A stretch of DNA of 64,000 nucleotides from Clostridium pasteurianum BC1 (GCF_000389635.1 NC_021182.1:434001-498000); one strand, 5' to 3'; counted from the stretch's first letter, positions 34,281 to 43,686 are shown. Numbers and translations are program-made. The notes: generated from the letters alone by a model not told the origin.

Positions 34281-34901
34281 ATGAGTGCGTTTTTGGGTAA
34301 GATCCATTATTTACTATATAATAAAATACAACTAAATGAAGATTTACTGGGGGGTATATTAAATTTTGCAGAAGGAAAAAATATTCCTGTTGAAGAGATA
34401 AAAAGTAAAATTTATGAAAAATATGGTTACCCAGAGAAAAGGGATTTGGAAGAGGCTATTGATCAGGGGAATATCCATGGGTGGCTTCAGGAAAAAATAC
34501 AAAGTGTTGAAAATAGGACAGCAGCAATTGTCACTGAATTAATAAATAAGCATGATATAAAAATGGATGATATTTCTAAAATTTATTATGACAATGGTAA
34601 AAGGATTATGGGTGCTATGGAAGTGAAAGATTTTTTACCAAAGGATTTATTTGATATTATATTTACCTATATGCTGGAAGGAATGCCTTGCGACATGATT
34701 AATGAAGTTATTTTTGAGTCAGAGAGTGAATTTTCATGGAAAACTACAAGATGTATCCATAAACAGCATTGGGATAAGACTGGTGGAGAAGTAAACAATT
34801 TTTATACTCTGAGAAAAGCATGGATAAATGGGCTTTTAGATGCAACTGAATATTCTTATATTCGCAGCGAAAATGGAAATAATAAAATAACAAGGGGGTA
34901 A
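34281..34901 (+). CDS. Hypothetical protein paired with hemerythrin
   Basis: 206-aa soluble protein, helical, with repeated Asp/Glu/Lys segments (EEIKSKIYEKYGYPEKRDLEEAI, TELINKHDIKMDDISKIYYDN). No known domain is recognised. GGAGG precedes the ATG. It ends 6 bases before the hemerythrin gene, so they are almost certainly co-transcribed. A functional link with oxygen or iron sensing is suggested by that pairing only. Confidence 0.7.
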   Translation: MSAFLGKIHYLLYNKIQLNEDLLGGILNFAEGKNIPVEEIKSKIYEKYGYPEKRDLEEAIDQGNIHGWLQEKIQSVENRTAAIVTELINKHDIKMDDISKIYYDNGKRIMGAMEVKDFLPKDLFDIIFTYMLEGMPCDMINEVIFESESEFSWKTTRCIHKQHWDKTGGEVNNFYTLRKAWINGLLDATEYSYIRSENGNNKITRG

Positions 34902-34907
34902 GAGTAC

Positions 34908-35465
34908 ATGGATGCTATTAATTTAATGATGGAAGAGCATAATAATATTAAGAGAATGCTTTTGCTAGTGAGAAAAGCTAGTGTTAAGGTTATGAAAACA
35001 GGTGAAATTGATTACGAAGACTTTAGTAAAATTATTTCGTTTATAAGAAATTATGCTGATGCACATCATCATGGGAAAGAAGAAAAAATGCTTTTTAATC
35101 GTATGATAGATGAAATTGGCGGAGTGGCTGAGCCACTTGTAAGATATGGAATGCTTGCAGAACATGATCTTGGAAGACTTTTTATAAAAGAACTGGAAGA
35201 AGCTTTAGTAAAGGTAAAAGAAGGCGATGAAGAGGCGAAAGTAGATGTAATAGCAAATGCTGTTTCCTATACCCATCTTTTACAGAGACACATTGAAAAA
35301 GAAGACAATGTAGCTTATACTTTTGCAAAGCGTGGATTAAGCAAAGATACTCTTAAAAAAATAGACGAAGAGTGTGAAAGCTTTGAAAAAGAAGCAGAAG
35401 AAAAACATATACAGGAAAATTATATAAAGCTTTTAGAAGAACTGGAGCACAAATATATTATTTAG
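34908..35465 (+). CDS. Hemerythrin-like HHE cation-binding protein
   Basis: 185-aa four-helix protein. HHE-domain ligands are visible: EEHNNI (His about 11), DAHHHGKEEKMLF (about 52-62, with Glu), AEHDLGR (about 86), and THLLQRHIEKEDN (about 123-133). Hemerythrin-like proteins bind a di-iron centre and sense or store oxygen, or protect iron-sulfur enzymes in anaerobes. AAGGGGG lies before the ATG. It is the second gene of a pair with 34281. A terminator follows. Confidence 0.92.
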   Translation: MDAINLMMEEHNNIKRMLLLVRKASVKVMKTGEIDYEDFSKIISFIRNYADAHHHGKEEKMLFNRMIDEIGGVAEPLVRYGMLAEHDLGRLFIKELEEALVKVKEGDEEAKVDVIANAVSYTHLLQRHIEKEDNVAYTFAKRGLSKDTLKKIDEECESFEKEAEEKHIQENYIKLLEELEHKYII

Positions 35466-35632
35466 AGTAAACTAAAAAATATAGAATACCTGTGAAATCA
35501 TGAAAAAATAATCTTTATTTACAAGTGTATAAATGATGCTTTTTATAGTCAAAATTTATTTGTAAAATCGTTTACGAATTTTAAATGAAATGATAAAATA
35601 TTAAACGTGGAATTCAATTTAGATGTTATGGA

Positions 35633-35672
35633 GAAAGTCACTGATAGAAATATCGGTGTCTTTTCTTTATGT
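35633..35672 (+). terminator. Terminator after hemerythrin
   Basis: AAAG.CACTGATA pairs with TATCGGTG.CTTT, followed by a T-rich tail. Confidence 0.65.
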
Positions 35673-35695
35673 GTAAAATGTTGATAAGATGTATA

Positions 35696-35890
35696 TAAAC
35701 AGAGTTATTGGCATCAGGTGGAGTTTTTGTTTATGACTTCTGATGCTTACTAACAGAGTTCTAGGTATCGGTTTGTGATACTAGAAATCGTTGTCCTTTA
35801 GGGTAAATCGTTATCCAGGGACGTAGCCACTCTTTACTCCCACTTTTACAGAGTGCGATGGGAGTATTAGAGTGGATAGTCATCGTATAA
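35696..35890 (-). repeat. Structured repeat, copy H (long type, collapsed apex)
   Basis: Minus-strand copy: TTATACGATGACTA (variant), stem CCACTCT/AGAGTGG, CTCCCA/GGGAG, CTACGTCCCTGGATAACGATTT, then two successive terminal hairpins, each ending in AACTCTGTT. The apex keeps only GCACTCTGT of the inserted units, as if they were deleted. It points at the hemerythrin terminator. Confidence 0.82.
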
Positions 35891-36123
35891 AATTAGGTAA
35901 GTTTAGTGATAGATCTTCTTCTCTGATCTAAATAAATCATTTCAGGCATATGGGAGTATTATAATATAACAATTAAGTAAAATAATAATATTAGCAAGCT
36001 ATTGCCTAAAGCTTGTTAATAAATTAATGCTATAATAATAAAGGTATTTAAACTAAATGTAGATTGTATTTAACATAAAGAGGTTTTTATATCATAAACT
36101 GAATACAAAATGGAGGCATAAAA

Positions 36124-36942
36124 ATGGATTTATTCATAACTATTTTAAAGACAAGTATATTAGAATTGCTCTATCTTACAGCATTGATAATAGCCATAGG
36201 ATTATTACTAGGTATACTGGAGAAAGGTACAAATAGAAATATGCAAAGGGCGTTTGGAGTAAAGGGGATTATGACCTTTGCCTTTATTGGTACCCCAATT
36301 CATGAATTGGGCCATGCAATTATGTGCATTATTTTCGGTCATAAAATTACCAGAATGAAGCTCATTGATACGCATAGTACAAATGGGGTACTAGGTTATG
36401 TGGAGCATTCGTATAATCCTAATAATATATATCAAAGAGTAGGAAATTTTTTTATAGGTATTGGACCAATTATAAGTGGGATATTTGTTTTGATTATAGG
36501 ATTACACTTTCTTTTACCTCAATCTTTTGGACTGTTCCAAAATCATTTAAAGAGTAACTCTAATTACAATATTTTAGATATAAAATTAATAGAATGGAAC
36601 ATGCTTGCTTCTATAGGATTAATAAAAAGCATATTTGTTTTAAATAATTTTGCAAAAGCAGGTTTCTGGATATTTATAATATTAGCATTTTGTGTTTCAT
36701 CACATATTGCCTTAAGTAAACCTGATATCAAAGGTGCTTTGGATGGATTCATACTTTTATTTATAGTGATTTTTGTAATTAATTTTATTTCACATTATTT
36801 AAATATTAATACTTATGATTACCTTTTAAGAATTGGAAAATACAATGCCTATGTAGCTTCCTTTTTAATTATGGCATTGGTCTTTTCAGCAATTTCCTTT
36901 ATAGTTAGTTATTTATTGTGTTTAATAAAAGGCGTTGCTTAA
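36124..36942 (+). CDS. M50-like membrane metalloprotease family protein
   Basis: 272-aa polytopic membrane protein. A zinc motif HELGHA near residue 61 (GTPIHELGHAIMCIIFGHKI) lies in a hydrophobic segment as in M50/site-2-like proteases. The later GYVEHSYNPNNIYQRVGNFFIGIGPIISGI resembles the NxxxPxxSG region of the family. About six to seven hydrophobic segments are seen. The classical NPDG-type motif is not clear, so proteolytic activity is not certain. Stand-alone, with a terminator after it. Confidence 0.75.
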   Translation: MDLFITILKTSILELLYLTALIIAIGLLLGILEKGTNRNMQRAFGVKGIMTFAFIGTPIHELGHAIMCIIFGHKITRMKLIDTHSTNGVLGYVEHSYNPNNIYQRVGNFFIGIGPIISGIFVLIIGLHFLLPQSFGLFQNHLKSNSNYNILDIKLIEWNMLASIGLIKSIFVLNNFAKAGFWIFIILAFCVSSHIALSKPDIKGALDGFILLFIVIFVINFISHYLNINTYDYLLRIGKYNAYVASFLIMALVFSAISFIVSYLLCLIKGVA

Positions 36943-36982
36943 ATGATAAAATTTTCAATTAATGTTTTATATAGTATAAAAC

Positions 36983-37028
36983 TCATAAAAACATTTGTAG
37001 TTATAGATGTTTTTATGAATTTTTTTTA
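36983..37028 (+). terminator. Intrinsic terminator
   Basis: CATAAAAACAT pairs with ATGTTTTTATG and a run of eight T follows after two A. Confidence 0.8.
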
Positions 37029-37297
37029 ATTGTATAAAGTGATTCTCTCACAAAGAGTATATCTAATAAAAGATATATAGTATATATCGCCAAGATTTCA
37101 TATTGAAGCCACTATAGATGGTATACTGGAAATTAATTTACAACTTTTGTGATTTAATCATGTAGTATATTATTTTAATTAATAAAAAAATAACAAAAAT
37201 TTAGCTTTAATATTAATATGATAAAGATGTGTGTTTATATTAATAAACATATTAAATTTAAACGATTACATAAATTAAATTAATTGATACATATTAT

Positions 37298-37326
37298 TTG
37301 ACAGGTATATATTAGGGGGTTATCAT
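37298..37326 (+). promoter_or_regulatory. Sigma-A promoter for the cystine-type ABC operon
   Basis: TTGACA, 17 bases, then TATCAT (five of six matches to TATAAT). It lies about 45 bases before tcyA. Confidence 0.7.
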
Positions 37327-37371
37327 AGTAAACATATTAAACAAATCGGAATTATAAAAAGGGGGATATTC

Positions 37372-38163
37372 ATGAAAAAATTATTAGCAATAATTATAGG
37401 AATATTTTTAGTTACGTTAGGTGCATCAGGATGTTCTAGTAAATCCAATACCAGCAGCAGTGATGCACTGACAAAAATAAAAAATGCTGGAGTAATTTCT
37501 ATTGGTACAGAGGGTACCTATGCTCCATTTACTTTTCATGATAGTAATGGAACACTAACGGGCTTTGATGTTGACATAGCAACAGAAGTTGCTAAACGTA
37601 TTGGTGTAAAGCCTAAATTTGTGGAAACAAAATGGGATGGAATGATTGCAGGTCTTGACAGTAATCGCTTTGATATTGTTGCAAATGAAGTTGCTATAAC
37701 CCCAGAGAGACAGCAAAAGTATGATTTCTCAAGTTCTTATATTACATCTAAGGCAGTATTAATAGTGAATAAAGATAACAATTCAATAAAAAGTTTTTCA
37801 GATTTAAAGGATAAGAAAGCAGCGGAGACTTTAACTAGTAACCTTGCTAAAATAGCTACAGCAAATGGAGCTGACCTTGTACAAGTTGATGGATTTAATC
37901 AAGCCATTGATCTTCTAAATTCAAAGAGGGTTGACGCTACGATTAATGACAGTTTATCTTTTTATGATCTTATTAAGCAAAAACCAGATACACAGTTGAA
38001 AATTGCTGATACAGATAAAAATGCAGATAAAAATGCAATTATTCTTAAGAAAAATAAAAAAGAACTATTGGATGCTATAAATAAAGCTTTAGCAGATATG
38101 AAATCAGATGGGACTTATTTAAAGATATCACAAAAGTGGTTTGGTACAGATGTATCAAAATAG
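37372..38163 (+). CDS. tcyA: Cystine-type ABC transporter substrate-binding lipoprotein
   Basis: 263-aa extracellular lipoprotein of the polar amino acid (bac_solute-binding 3) family. A signal peptide with lipobox LGASGC (cleavage before Cys about 21) is followed by NAGVISIGTEGTYAPFTFHD, GFDVDIATEVAKRIG, and the C-terminal KISQKWFGTDVSK. The last two resemble TcyA of Bacillus subtilis closely. The substrate is probably L-cystine, which fits the sulfur theme of the window; other polar amino acids are possible. First gene of a three-gene operon with a strong promoter and a GGGGGATA site. Confidence 0.9.
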   Translation: MKKLLAIIIGIFLVTLGASGCSSKSNTSSSDALTKIKNAGVISIGTEGTYAPFTFHDSNGTLTGFDVDIATEVAKRIGVKPKFVETKWDGMIAGLDSNRFDIVANEVAITPERQQKYDFSSSYITSKAVLIVNKDNNSIKSFSDLKDKKAAETLTSNLAKIATANGADLVQVDGFNQAIDLLNSKRVDATINDSLSFYDLIKQKPDTQLKIADTDKNADKNAIILKKNKKELLDAINKALADMKSDGTYLKISQKWFGTDVSK

Positions 38164-38186
38164 AATTTGAATAGAGTGGTGCTAAC

Positions 38187-38855
38187 ATGAATGATAGAAT
38201 TATACACATACTTTTAAGCTCATTTTTACCAATGCTTGAAGCAGGTATAAAAGTGACAATACCTTTAACCTTAATTTCTTTTTTACTGGGGCTAATTATT
38301 GCACTTTTAACGGCATTAGCTAGGATATCAAATATAAAGCCATTAGTTATAATAACTAAATTTTATGTGTGGATAGTTAGAGGTACCCCGTTACTGGTAC
38401 AATTATTCATAATTTTTTATGGATTGCCCGCTTCAGGAATAACACTAAATGCACTAACGGCGGCAGTAATAGGCTTTACTTTAAGTGTTGGAGCATATAA
38501 TTCTGAAATAATAAGAGCAGCAATATTATCTATACCAAGGGGACAATGGGAAGCCGGTTACTCAATAGGAATGACTGATAGACAGGTACTTCGAAGAATA
38601 ATACTGCCTCAAGCTGTAAGAGTTTCAATACCACCACTTTCTAATTCTTTTATAAGTCTTGTAAAGGATACATCTTTAGCTGCATCTATAACAGTTACGG
38701 AGATGTTTCAAATTGGGCAGAGAATAACTGCTACCACCTATGAGCCTCTTTGGATATATTGTGAAGTTGCATTTATATATTTGATCTTCTGTACTTTCTT
38801 ATCCAAATTGCAGAGTGATTTAGAGAAAAAGCTTGATAGATATGTGGATAAATAA
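38187..38855 (+). CDS. tcyB: Cystine-type ABC transporter permease
   Basis: 222-aa inner membrane permease with about five helices (HisM/amino-acid type). The loop [34 protein letters not shown] (about 120-155) is the EAA-type coupling loop for the ATPase. It follows tcyA by 23 bases and the ATPase by 13 bases. Confidence 0.92.
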   Translation: MNDRIIHILLSSFLPMLEAGIKVTIPLTLISFLLGLIIALLTALARISNIKPLVIITKFYVWIVRGTPLLVQLFIIFYGLPASGITLNALTAAVIGFTLSVGAYNSEIIRAAILSIPRGQWEAGYSIGMTDRQVLRRIILPQAVRVSIPPLSNSFISLVKDTSLAASITVTEMFQIGQRITATTYEPLWIYCEVAFIYLIFCTFLSKLQSDLEKKLDRYVDK

Positions 38856-38868
38856 TGGAGGCATTCTT

Positions 38869-39612
38869 ATGGTTGATATAGAAAATTTGCATAAAGCTTT
38901 TGGTAGCAATGAAATTTTAAAGGGAATAAATTTACATGTAAAAAAAGGTGAAACAGCAGTTATAATAGGTCCATCTGGTTCTGGAAAAACTACTCTTTTA
39001 AGGTGTGTTAATCTTTTGGAAACACCTGATAGTGGAATTGTCAGTGTAGGAAATAGTAAGCTTGAGTTTTACGAGAATAAGAAGAACAGTAAAAATGACA
39101 TAGTAACACTTAGAAAAAAAACGGGCATGGTTTTTCAGGGCTTTTTTCTCTTTCCTCATATGACTGTAGTTGAAAATATTATGGAGGGACAGATTACTGT
39201 TATCAAAAAGGATAAAAATGAAGCTAGAGATAAAGCAATAAAACTCCTTGATAAGGTTGGACTTTCAGATAAGCGTGATCAATATCCACATCAGCTGTCA
39301 GGTGGACAACAGCAGAGAGTTGCTATAGCGCGTGCTATGGCAATAGAACCAGAAGTTTTACTATTTGATGAGCCTACATCTGCACTGGATCCTGAACTTG
39401 AAAACGAGGTTTTAAAGGTTATGAAAGAACTGGCTAAGGAGGGCATGACTATGATAGTTGTAACTCATAAAATGAGTTTTGCAAAGGATGCATCTCAAAA
39501 GGTGGTATTTATGGATCATGGTACTATAGTTGATGAAGGTACTCCAAAGTATATCTTTGAAGAAACACAAAATGAGAGAGTTAAGCAGTTCTTGAACTTG
39601 TTTAAGGAGTAA
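38869..39612 (+). CDS. tcyC: Cystine-type ABC transporter ATP-binding protein
   Basis: About 247 residues from ATG 38869, fixed by GGAGG 9 bases before it. It has Walker [13 protein letters not shown] (about residue 34), signature [14 protein letters not shown] (about 145), Walker [15 protein letters not shown] (about 163) and the switch His (VVTHKMSFA). It energises the tcyAB importer. The operon ends at a T-tailed hairpin at 39668-39705. Confidence 0.93.
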   Translation: MVDIENLHKAFGSNEILKGINLHVKKGETAVIIGPSGSGKTTLLRCVNLLETPDSGIVSVGNSKLEFYENKKNSKNDIVTLRKKTGMVFQGFFLFPHMTVVENIMEGQITVIKKDKNEARDKAIKLLDKVGLSDKRDQYPHQLSGGQQQRVAIARAMAIEPEVLLFDEPTSALDPELENEVLKVMKELAKEGMTMIVVTHKMSFAKDASQKVVFMDHGTIVDEGTPKYIFEETQNERVKQFLNLFKE

Positions 39613-39667
39613 AAAGTATAATATTTAATTAATAATTATATAATAATTTGCTGACCGGATAACTGGA

Positions 39668-39705
39668 GGCTATATTTCATGATAAATGGAGTGTAGTCTT
39701 TTTTT
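39668..39705 (+). terminator. Terminator after tcyC
   Basis: GGCTATATTTCAT pairs with ATGGAGTGTAGTC (partly G-T) and seven T follow. Confidence 0.6.
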
Positions 39706-39837
39706 ATTTATTAAAATAAAGTATGGTTGAAAAATATGTAAATAATCTGTTGTTTATGATTACATTTTTTAAACTAGCAGGTAAAAGTACATTCATATTA
39801 AATAAAGAGTAATATATTAAAATGGAGATGATAATAA

Positions 39838-40656
39838 TTGTTAGAAGACGGTAATTATTTTCAGATTGAACCTAATACAGAAATCTATTATATAGATAAA
39901 GGAAAAGGCATACCTTTAGTTTTTGTACCTGGTTGGACATTTACTTCTGATGTTTTTCAATATCAGATTGATTATTATGCTAAAAACTATAGAGTTATTG
40001 CCATTGACCCAAGAAGTTATGGCAGATCTACAATAGTCTTGCATGGAAATGATTATAATACACATGTAAAAGATCTTATAAAGCTTTTAGATTATCTTCA
40101 ATTAAAAAATATAATTTTGGCTGGCTGGTCATTTGGTGGCCTGGTTACGTGGGGATATATTGAACAACAGGGATTGTCCAATGTAAAAGCATTAGTGAAT
40201 ATTGATGTTACGCCAAAACAAATATCTATAAATGAAGATGCTTGGGTAGGGGGAGAAATTGATGAAATATCAAATAATTATACCTACAATATGAATTCCA
40301 ATAGAAGCTTAAGGAATTTTATGATTCCCTTTACCACTGAATTTATGGTTGAACGTGAGCTTTCTGAGGAAGAGGTGAATAAAATAATAAAACATTCAGT
40401 ACGAACACCCTACTACATAACTCGAGAATTATATGCCAGTGGTATGTTTTCAGATAAGACTAAAGCAGCTAAATTAGTAGATAAATCAATAGCGTCCTGT
40501 ATGTTTATTTCAGAACCTAGAGCTAGTAAAGCAGTGCCATTTATGGAAAAATACTTTCCTAATCCTAAGACATTTGTCTTAGGACGTCATATGATGTTTT
40601 GGGAGTACCCTGATAAATTTAATAAACTGCTTGATGAATTTTTAGAAAATATATAG
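39838..40656 (+). CDS. Alpha/beta hydrolase
   Basis: 272 residues with the alpha/beta hydrolase fold. The nucleophile elbow GWSFGG (about residue 98), an oxyanion start PLVFVPGWTFTSDVF, the acid-region SEPRASKAVP and the late LGRHMMFWEYPDKF (catalytic His) are visible. A TTG start is used, with GGAGATGATAATAA upstream. Substrate is not predictable; esterase or haloperoxidase-like activity is typical. It is followed by a terminator and is not in an obvious operon. Confidence 0.87.
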   Translation: MLEDGNYFQIEPNTEIYYIDKGKGIPLVFVPGWTFTSDVFQYQIDYYAKNYRVIAIDPRSYGRSTIVLHGNDYNTHVKDLIKLLDYLQLKNIILAGWSFGGLVTWGYIEQQGLSNVKALVNIDVTPKQISINEDAWVGGEIDEISNNYTYNMNSNRSLRNFMIPFTTEFMVERELSEEEVNKIIKHSVRTPYYITRELYASGMFSDKTKAAKLVDKSIASCMFISEPRASKAVPFMEKYFPNPKTFVLGRHMMFWEYPDKFNKLLDEFLENI

Positions 40657-40698
40657 AGAAAATTTATAGTAGCTTAATGTATCACAAATAAATAAGTA

Positions 40699-40729
40699 TA
40701 AGACAGCATTAAAACTGTCTTATTTTTTT
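40699..40729 (+). terminator. Terminator after the hydrolase
   Basis: TAAGACAG pairs with CTGTCTTA, followed by a T-run. Confidence 0.75.
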
Positions 40730-40746
40730 ATTTAAAATTATTGAAA

Positions 40747-40791
40747 TATATCACATTATGATATATAATTATTATATTATGATGTGATATA
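40747..40791 (+). promoter_or_regulatory. Long dyad operator of the PadR gene
   Basis: TATATCACATTATGATATA and TATATTATGATGTGATATA form a 45-base dyad, two mismatches in 19 positions. It ends about 31 bases before the TTG start. Autoregulated PadR genes often carry such an AT-rich palindrome. Confidence 0.65.
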
Positions 40792-40822
40792 CATTGACAT
40801 GATATATGGAGGGCTGATTGAT

Positions 40823-41140
40823 TTGAACATTGAAAAAATACGTAAACGATATATTCCCATGAGTGAGACTATGTTTTATATTCTCTTTTCCTTACAGGAA
40901 GAGCGACATGGATATGCAATTATGCAGTACGTTAGAAAATTGACAAAAGAGCGTATTATTTTAGGTGCAGGTACAATTTATCAAAGCTTGGGGAAATTAG
41001 AAAGTGATGGATTAATCATACATGTAAAAGAAATAGATAGAAAAAAGATTTACGCAATAACTGATACTGGTGAACAAATTCTTCTAGAAGAAGCACAGCG
41101 TATCAAAGAAATATATCATATTGTGGAGGGATTATTATGA
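40823..41140 (+). CDS. PadR-family transcriptional regulator
   Basis: About 105 residues from TTG 40823, with GGAGG 10 bases before it; the longer frame from 40784 would run through the dyad. The winged helix region MSETMFYILFSLQEERHGYAIMQYVRK...GAGTIYQSLGKLESDGLI is the PadR signature. Small PadR proteins of this size repress themselves and drug or stress genes. Its stop overlaps the next start (ATGA), so the 67-aa membrane protein is coupled to it. Confidence 0.88.
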   Translation: MNIEKIRKRYIPMSETMFYILFSLQEERHGYAIMQYVRKLTKERIILGAGTIYQSLGKLESDGLIIHVKEIDRKKIYAITDTGEQILLEEAQRIKEIYHIVEGLL

Positions 41141-41340
41141 AGAATACAAAGACCGTTTGGATATCTGCATTTAGAAATGTTGTTCCTGTTGAAGTAGTAA
41201 TTACAGCCTTTATAATGAGTTTTTCAAATTTATCTACAAGCGGCATAGTGCAATTTATTTTTGGTATTGCTTTATCTTCTGCCTTTACATTATATTTAGG
41301 TTATGTTATGAGAAAAATATATAAAAACAGATTTAAATAA
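41137..41340 (+). CDS. Small two-helix membrane protein coupled to PadR
   Basis: 67 residues with two hydrophobic segments (VVPVEVVITAFIMSF and SGIVQFIFGIALSSAFTLYLGYVM), ending in a basic tail. Its start overlaps the PadR stop by four bases. No family is recognised with certainty. The coupling suggests that it is the effector or partner of the regulator. Confidence 0.7.
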   Translation: MKNTKTVWISAFRNVVPVEVVITAFIMSFSNLSTSGIVQFIFGIALSSAFTLYLGYVMRKIYKNRFK

Positions 41341-41621
41341 TATTGTTTTTAAACTGAAACAAATTAAGTATAATTCATAGCTTTTCAAGTCACAATTTTC
41401 ATATTATTGGACTGGTTATAGCCTAGAGAATTAATTATATCTAGGCTTTTTATTTTTGAAGGAATTATAAATATTTAAAAATATATGTTTATTAGCACAT
41501 TATATAGATATGTTAAAGTCTAGAAGGCAATTGAATAGTAATATATATGTATTGGTATAATATAATAAGACACTTACTTTTATTAAGTATATGTGATAAA
41601 ATAGAAGTAGGGGGTGATTTA

Positions 41622-41930
41622 ATGGAAAAATATCATATGTGCCCCAAATTTGAAAATGCTTTTGAATTACTAGGAAAAAGATGGACTGGATTGATTATAA
41701 GAACATTACTCAGTGGACAAAAGCGATTTTCTGATATAGCAGAAACTATTCCTAATATGAGCGCTCGCATGCTTACGGAAAGATTTAAAGAGTTAGAAAA
41801 AGAAGGAATAATAATCAGAAGGGTTTATCCAGAAACCCCTGTTCGTATAGAATATGAGCTTTCAGAAAAAGGAAGAGAATTACAAGCTGTTATGGATGAG
41901 ATTCAAAAGTGGGCAGAAAAATGGAACTAG
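41622..41930 (+). CDS. HxlR-family transcriptional regulator
   Basis: About 102 residues from ATG 41622, chosen for the GGGGGTGATTTA site. The winged helix (CPKFENAFELLGKRWTGLIIRTLLSGQKRFSDIAETIPNMSARMLTERFKELEKEGII) is the HxlR signature. These regulators respond to redox, aldehydes or drugs. No target is adjacent except perhaps the nitroreductase beyond the IS element. A terminator follows. Confidence 0.9.
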   Translation: MEKYHMCPKFENAFELLGKRWTGLIIRTLLSGQKRFSDIAETIPNMSARMLTERFKELEKEGIIIRRVYPETPVRIEYELSEKGRELQAVMDEIQKWAEKWN

Positions 41931-41956
41931 TAAAAAGAATATCATTTACAATTTAG

Positions 41957-41990
41957 AAAACCTTCTAATTTAATATTAGGAGGTTTTTTA
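41957..41990 (+). terminator. Terminator after hxlR-like gene
   Basis: AAAACCTtCTAAT pairs with ATTAGgAGGTTTT and more T follow. Confidence 0.8.
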
Positions 41991-42369
41991 TTTCTAGATA
42001 TCACTTTTTATATACTAAATCATAAAAAGTATATGAAGATTGTAATTTAATTTAAAAAATATAAGATTTAAAATTATTTAGAATTAATTATTGACTAATA
42101 ATAATATTTATGTAATAATAAATATAGAGTTAGTTACTAAAAATAATTAAATATACTAAACGAACAAAATAAATATTAACAACTAAAATTTGTTTAAAAA
42201 TAAACCAGATTCCTGATAAGAAGAAAGTTACAGCTATATTTAATTCAGCTGCGAGGAAACATTATATTAAAGAATAAAAATATATTTTAAAATAAGCAAT
42301 TTGGTAATATGTCAAGAACAAAATGAAAAGAAAAAGAAATGATTTTGAAAAAAATGGGTAACCTTAACA
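41991..42369. other. AT-rich intergenic region
   Basis: No ORF, repeat or promoter that I can support. It leads into the right flank of the IS110 element. Confidence 0.4.
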
Positions 42370-42408
42370 AGCATACGTCAAACTTAGAACGTATGTTCGC
42401 AAAACTAT

Positions 42409-43686
42409 TTATTTATCTACCCTATTTGAAGAGTAGAGTTGATTTTTAGCCAGCAATCCAAAAATCAAACGAATCAATTTACGAGATGTTAGTGCGAGTG
42501 CTCGTTTATGCTGATGTGTAGTTACTTCAGCAAATTTCTTCTGATAGAATTCTTGATATTCAGGAATATATCTTACGATACTTCCAGCAGCTTCTATCAG
42601 ATAATAGCGCAAATAACGGTTGCCTGCTTTGTTCATTGGTGTGTTTTCAGCCTTAAAACCACCAGATTGATTTTCCTTCCATACGATGCCAGCGTATTTA
42701 GCAATGGCATTGTTATTAGGGAAAGCATGAACACTACCTAATTCTGAAAGAATGCCACTAGAGTAAACAGGGCCGAACCCAGGTATTGACATTAAAATTT
42801 GGTATTCAACGGGGTTCATTCCCATAACTGCTTTTTCAATAGCCTTGTTAATAGCTTTAAGTTCTTTCTCAAAAGCCTGAATACAATTAAAAGAGCAGGC
42901 AATTGAGGTTGTTAAAGGCTCATACAAACATTTATCAAGGCGGTATGAATTACGTGCAGCCTGCTGCAGAATTTCAGCAGTCATCTGTGGATTGGAAATC
43001 CGCTTGCGACTTTTTTTATTGACGAAGTCAACAAGATCTTCAATTGAAGTATTTGCAATATCTTCAGAAGAAAGAAAATCTGTCAATATAGATGACGCAG
43101 TAGCACCATATTTATCAGAAAAAGGATGATCATCACCCTGTAACAAAGCAAATTCACTAAACTTGAGAAATACATTGGATAACATGTAAGTCTTTTCTCT
43201 GGTTAAGCATTCAACAATATGAAGCCTGTGTCTTGTAAGTCTTTGCAGAGCAAGATATTGAGAACCCCGCCAGGGTTCAGTATGAATTCTGCCAACTCTT
43301 GCAAAATCAGCAATAACAAAAGAGTCAATGCTGTCATTTTTATCAAGAGAATTGAAGGAATCTTTGTAGTTAGCAACTTCCTTAGGGTTTAAGCAGTAAA
43401 CATAAGGCTTGTAAGGCATAAGTCTTTCACTTGAAGATAAAAAATTGGCAATATGTACTCCGTAAAAGGAAGTAGATTCTAAGCCGATTATTACAGTTTT
43501 AAAAGTGTTCTTTTCTAACACTTTAACAAGCATGGATTCTAATTGTTCTGCACCAAATTGTGTATTAGGAACAGGCTCCATTTTAATCAAGAATTCTTGA
43601 TCAAAATTAATAGCAGAGACAACATTTTGTCTCGCACCAATATCGATACCAACAAATAGAGTTGATAAGTAATCTAATTTCTTCAT
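42409..43686 (-). CDS. IS110-family transposase (DEDD)
   Basis: About 425 residues from ATG 43686, set by AAAGGTGGTG; a longer frame starts at 43704. The RuvC-like N-terminal DEDD domain shows VGIDIGARQN (Asp about 15), GLESTSFYG (Glu about 70) and KNDSIDSFVIADFAR (Asp about 118/121). The C-terminal transposase_20 domain shows IPGFGPVYSSGILSELG, IAKYAGIVWKENQSG and the late AGNRYLRYYLIEAA. IS110 enzymes recombine DNA guided by a bridge RNA. The frame is intact. Confidence 0.94.
   Translation of the reverse strand: MKKLDYLSTLFVGIDIGARQNVVSAINFDQEFLIKMEPVPNTQFGAEQLESMLVKVLEKNTFKTVIIGLESTSFYGVHIANFLSSSERLMPYKPYVYCLNPKEVANYKDSFNSLDKNDSIDSFVIADFARVGRIHTEPWRGSQYLALQRLTRHRLHIVECLTREKTYMLSNVFLKFSEFALLQGDDHPFSDKYGATASSILTDFLSSEDIANTSIEDLVDFVNKKSRKRISNPQMTAEILQQAARNSYRLDKCLYEPLTTSIACSFNCIQAFEKELKAINKAIEKAVMGMNPVEYQILMSIPGFGPVYSSGILSELGSVHAFPNNNAIAKYAGIVWKENQSGGFKAENTPMNKAGNRYLRYYLIEAAGSIVRYIPEYQEFYQKKFAEVTTHQHKRALALTSRKLIRLIFGLLAKNQLYSSNRVDK

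Noticed and set aside
2958-35890. Repeat as CRISPR array
   Set aside because: Copies are kilobases apart, in both orientations and without regular spacers.
2958-35890. Repeat as c-di-GMP, THF, ZTP or T-box RNA
   Set aside because: None of the consensus cores of these classes is present; the invariant loop GATGACTA/ACGTCCCT does not match.
39640-39660. Repeat half-copy near 39.65 kb
   Set aside because: GACCGGATAACTGG shares only GGATAA with the element.
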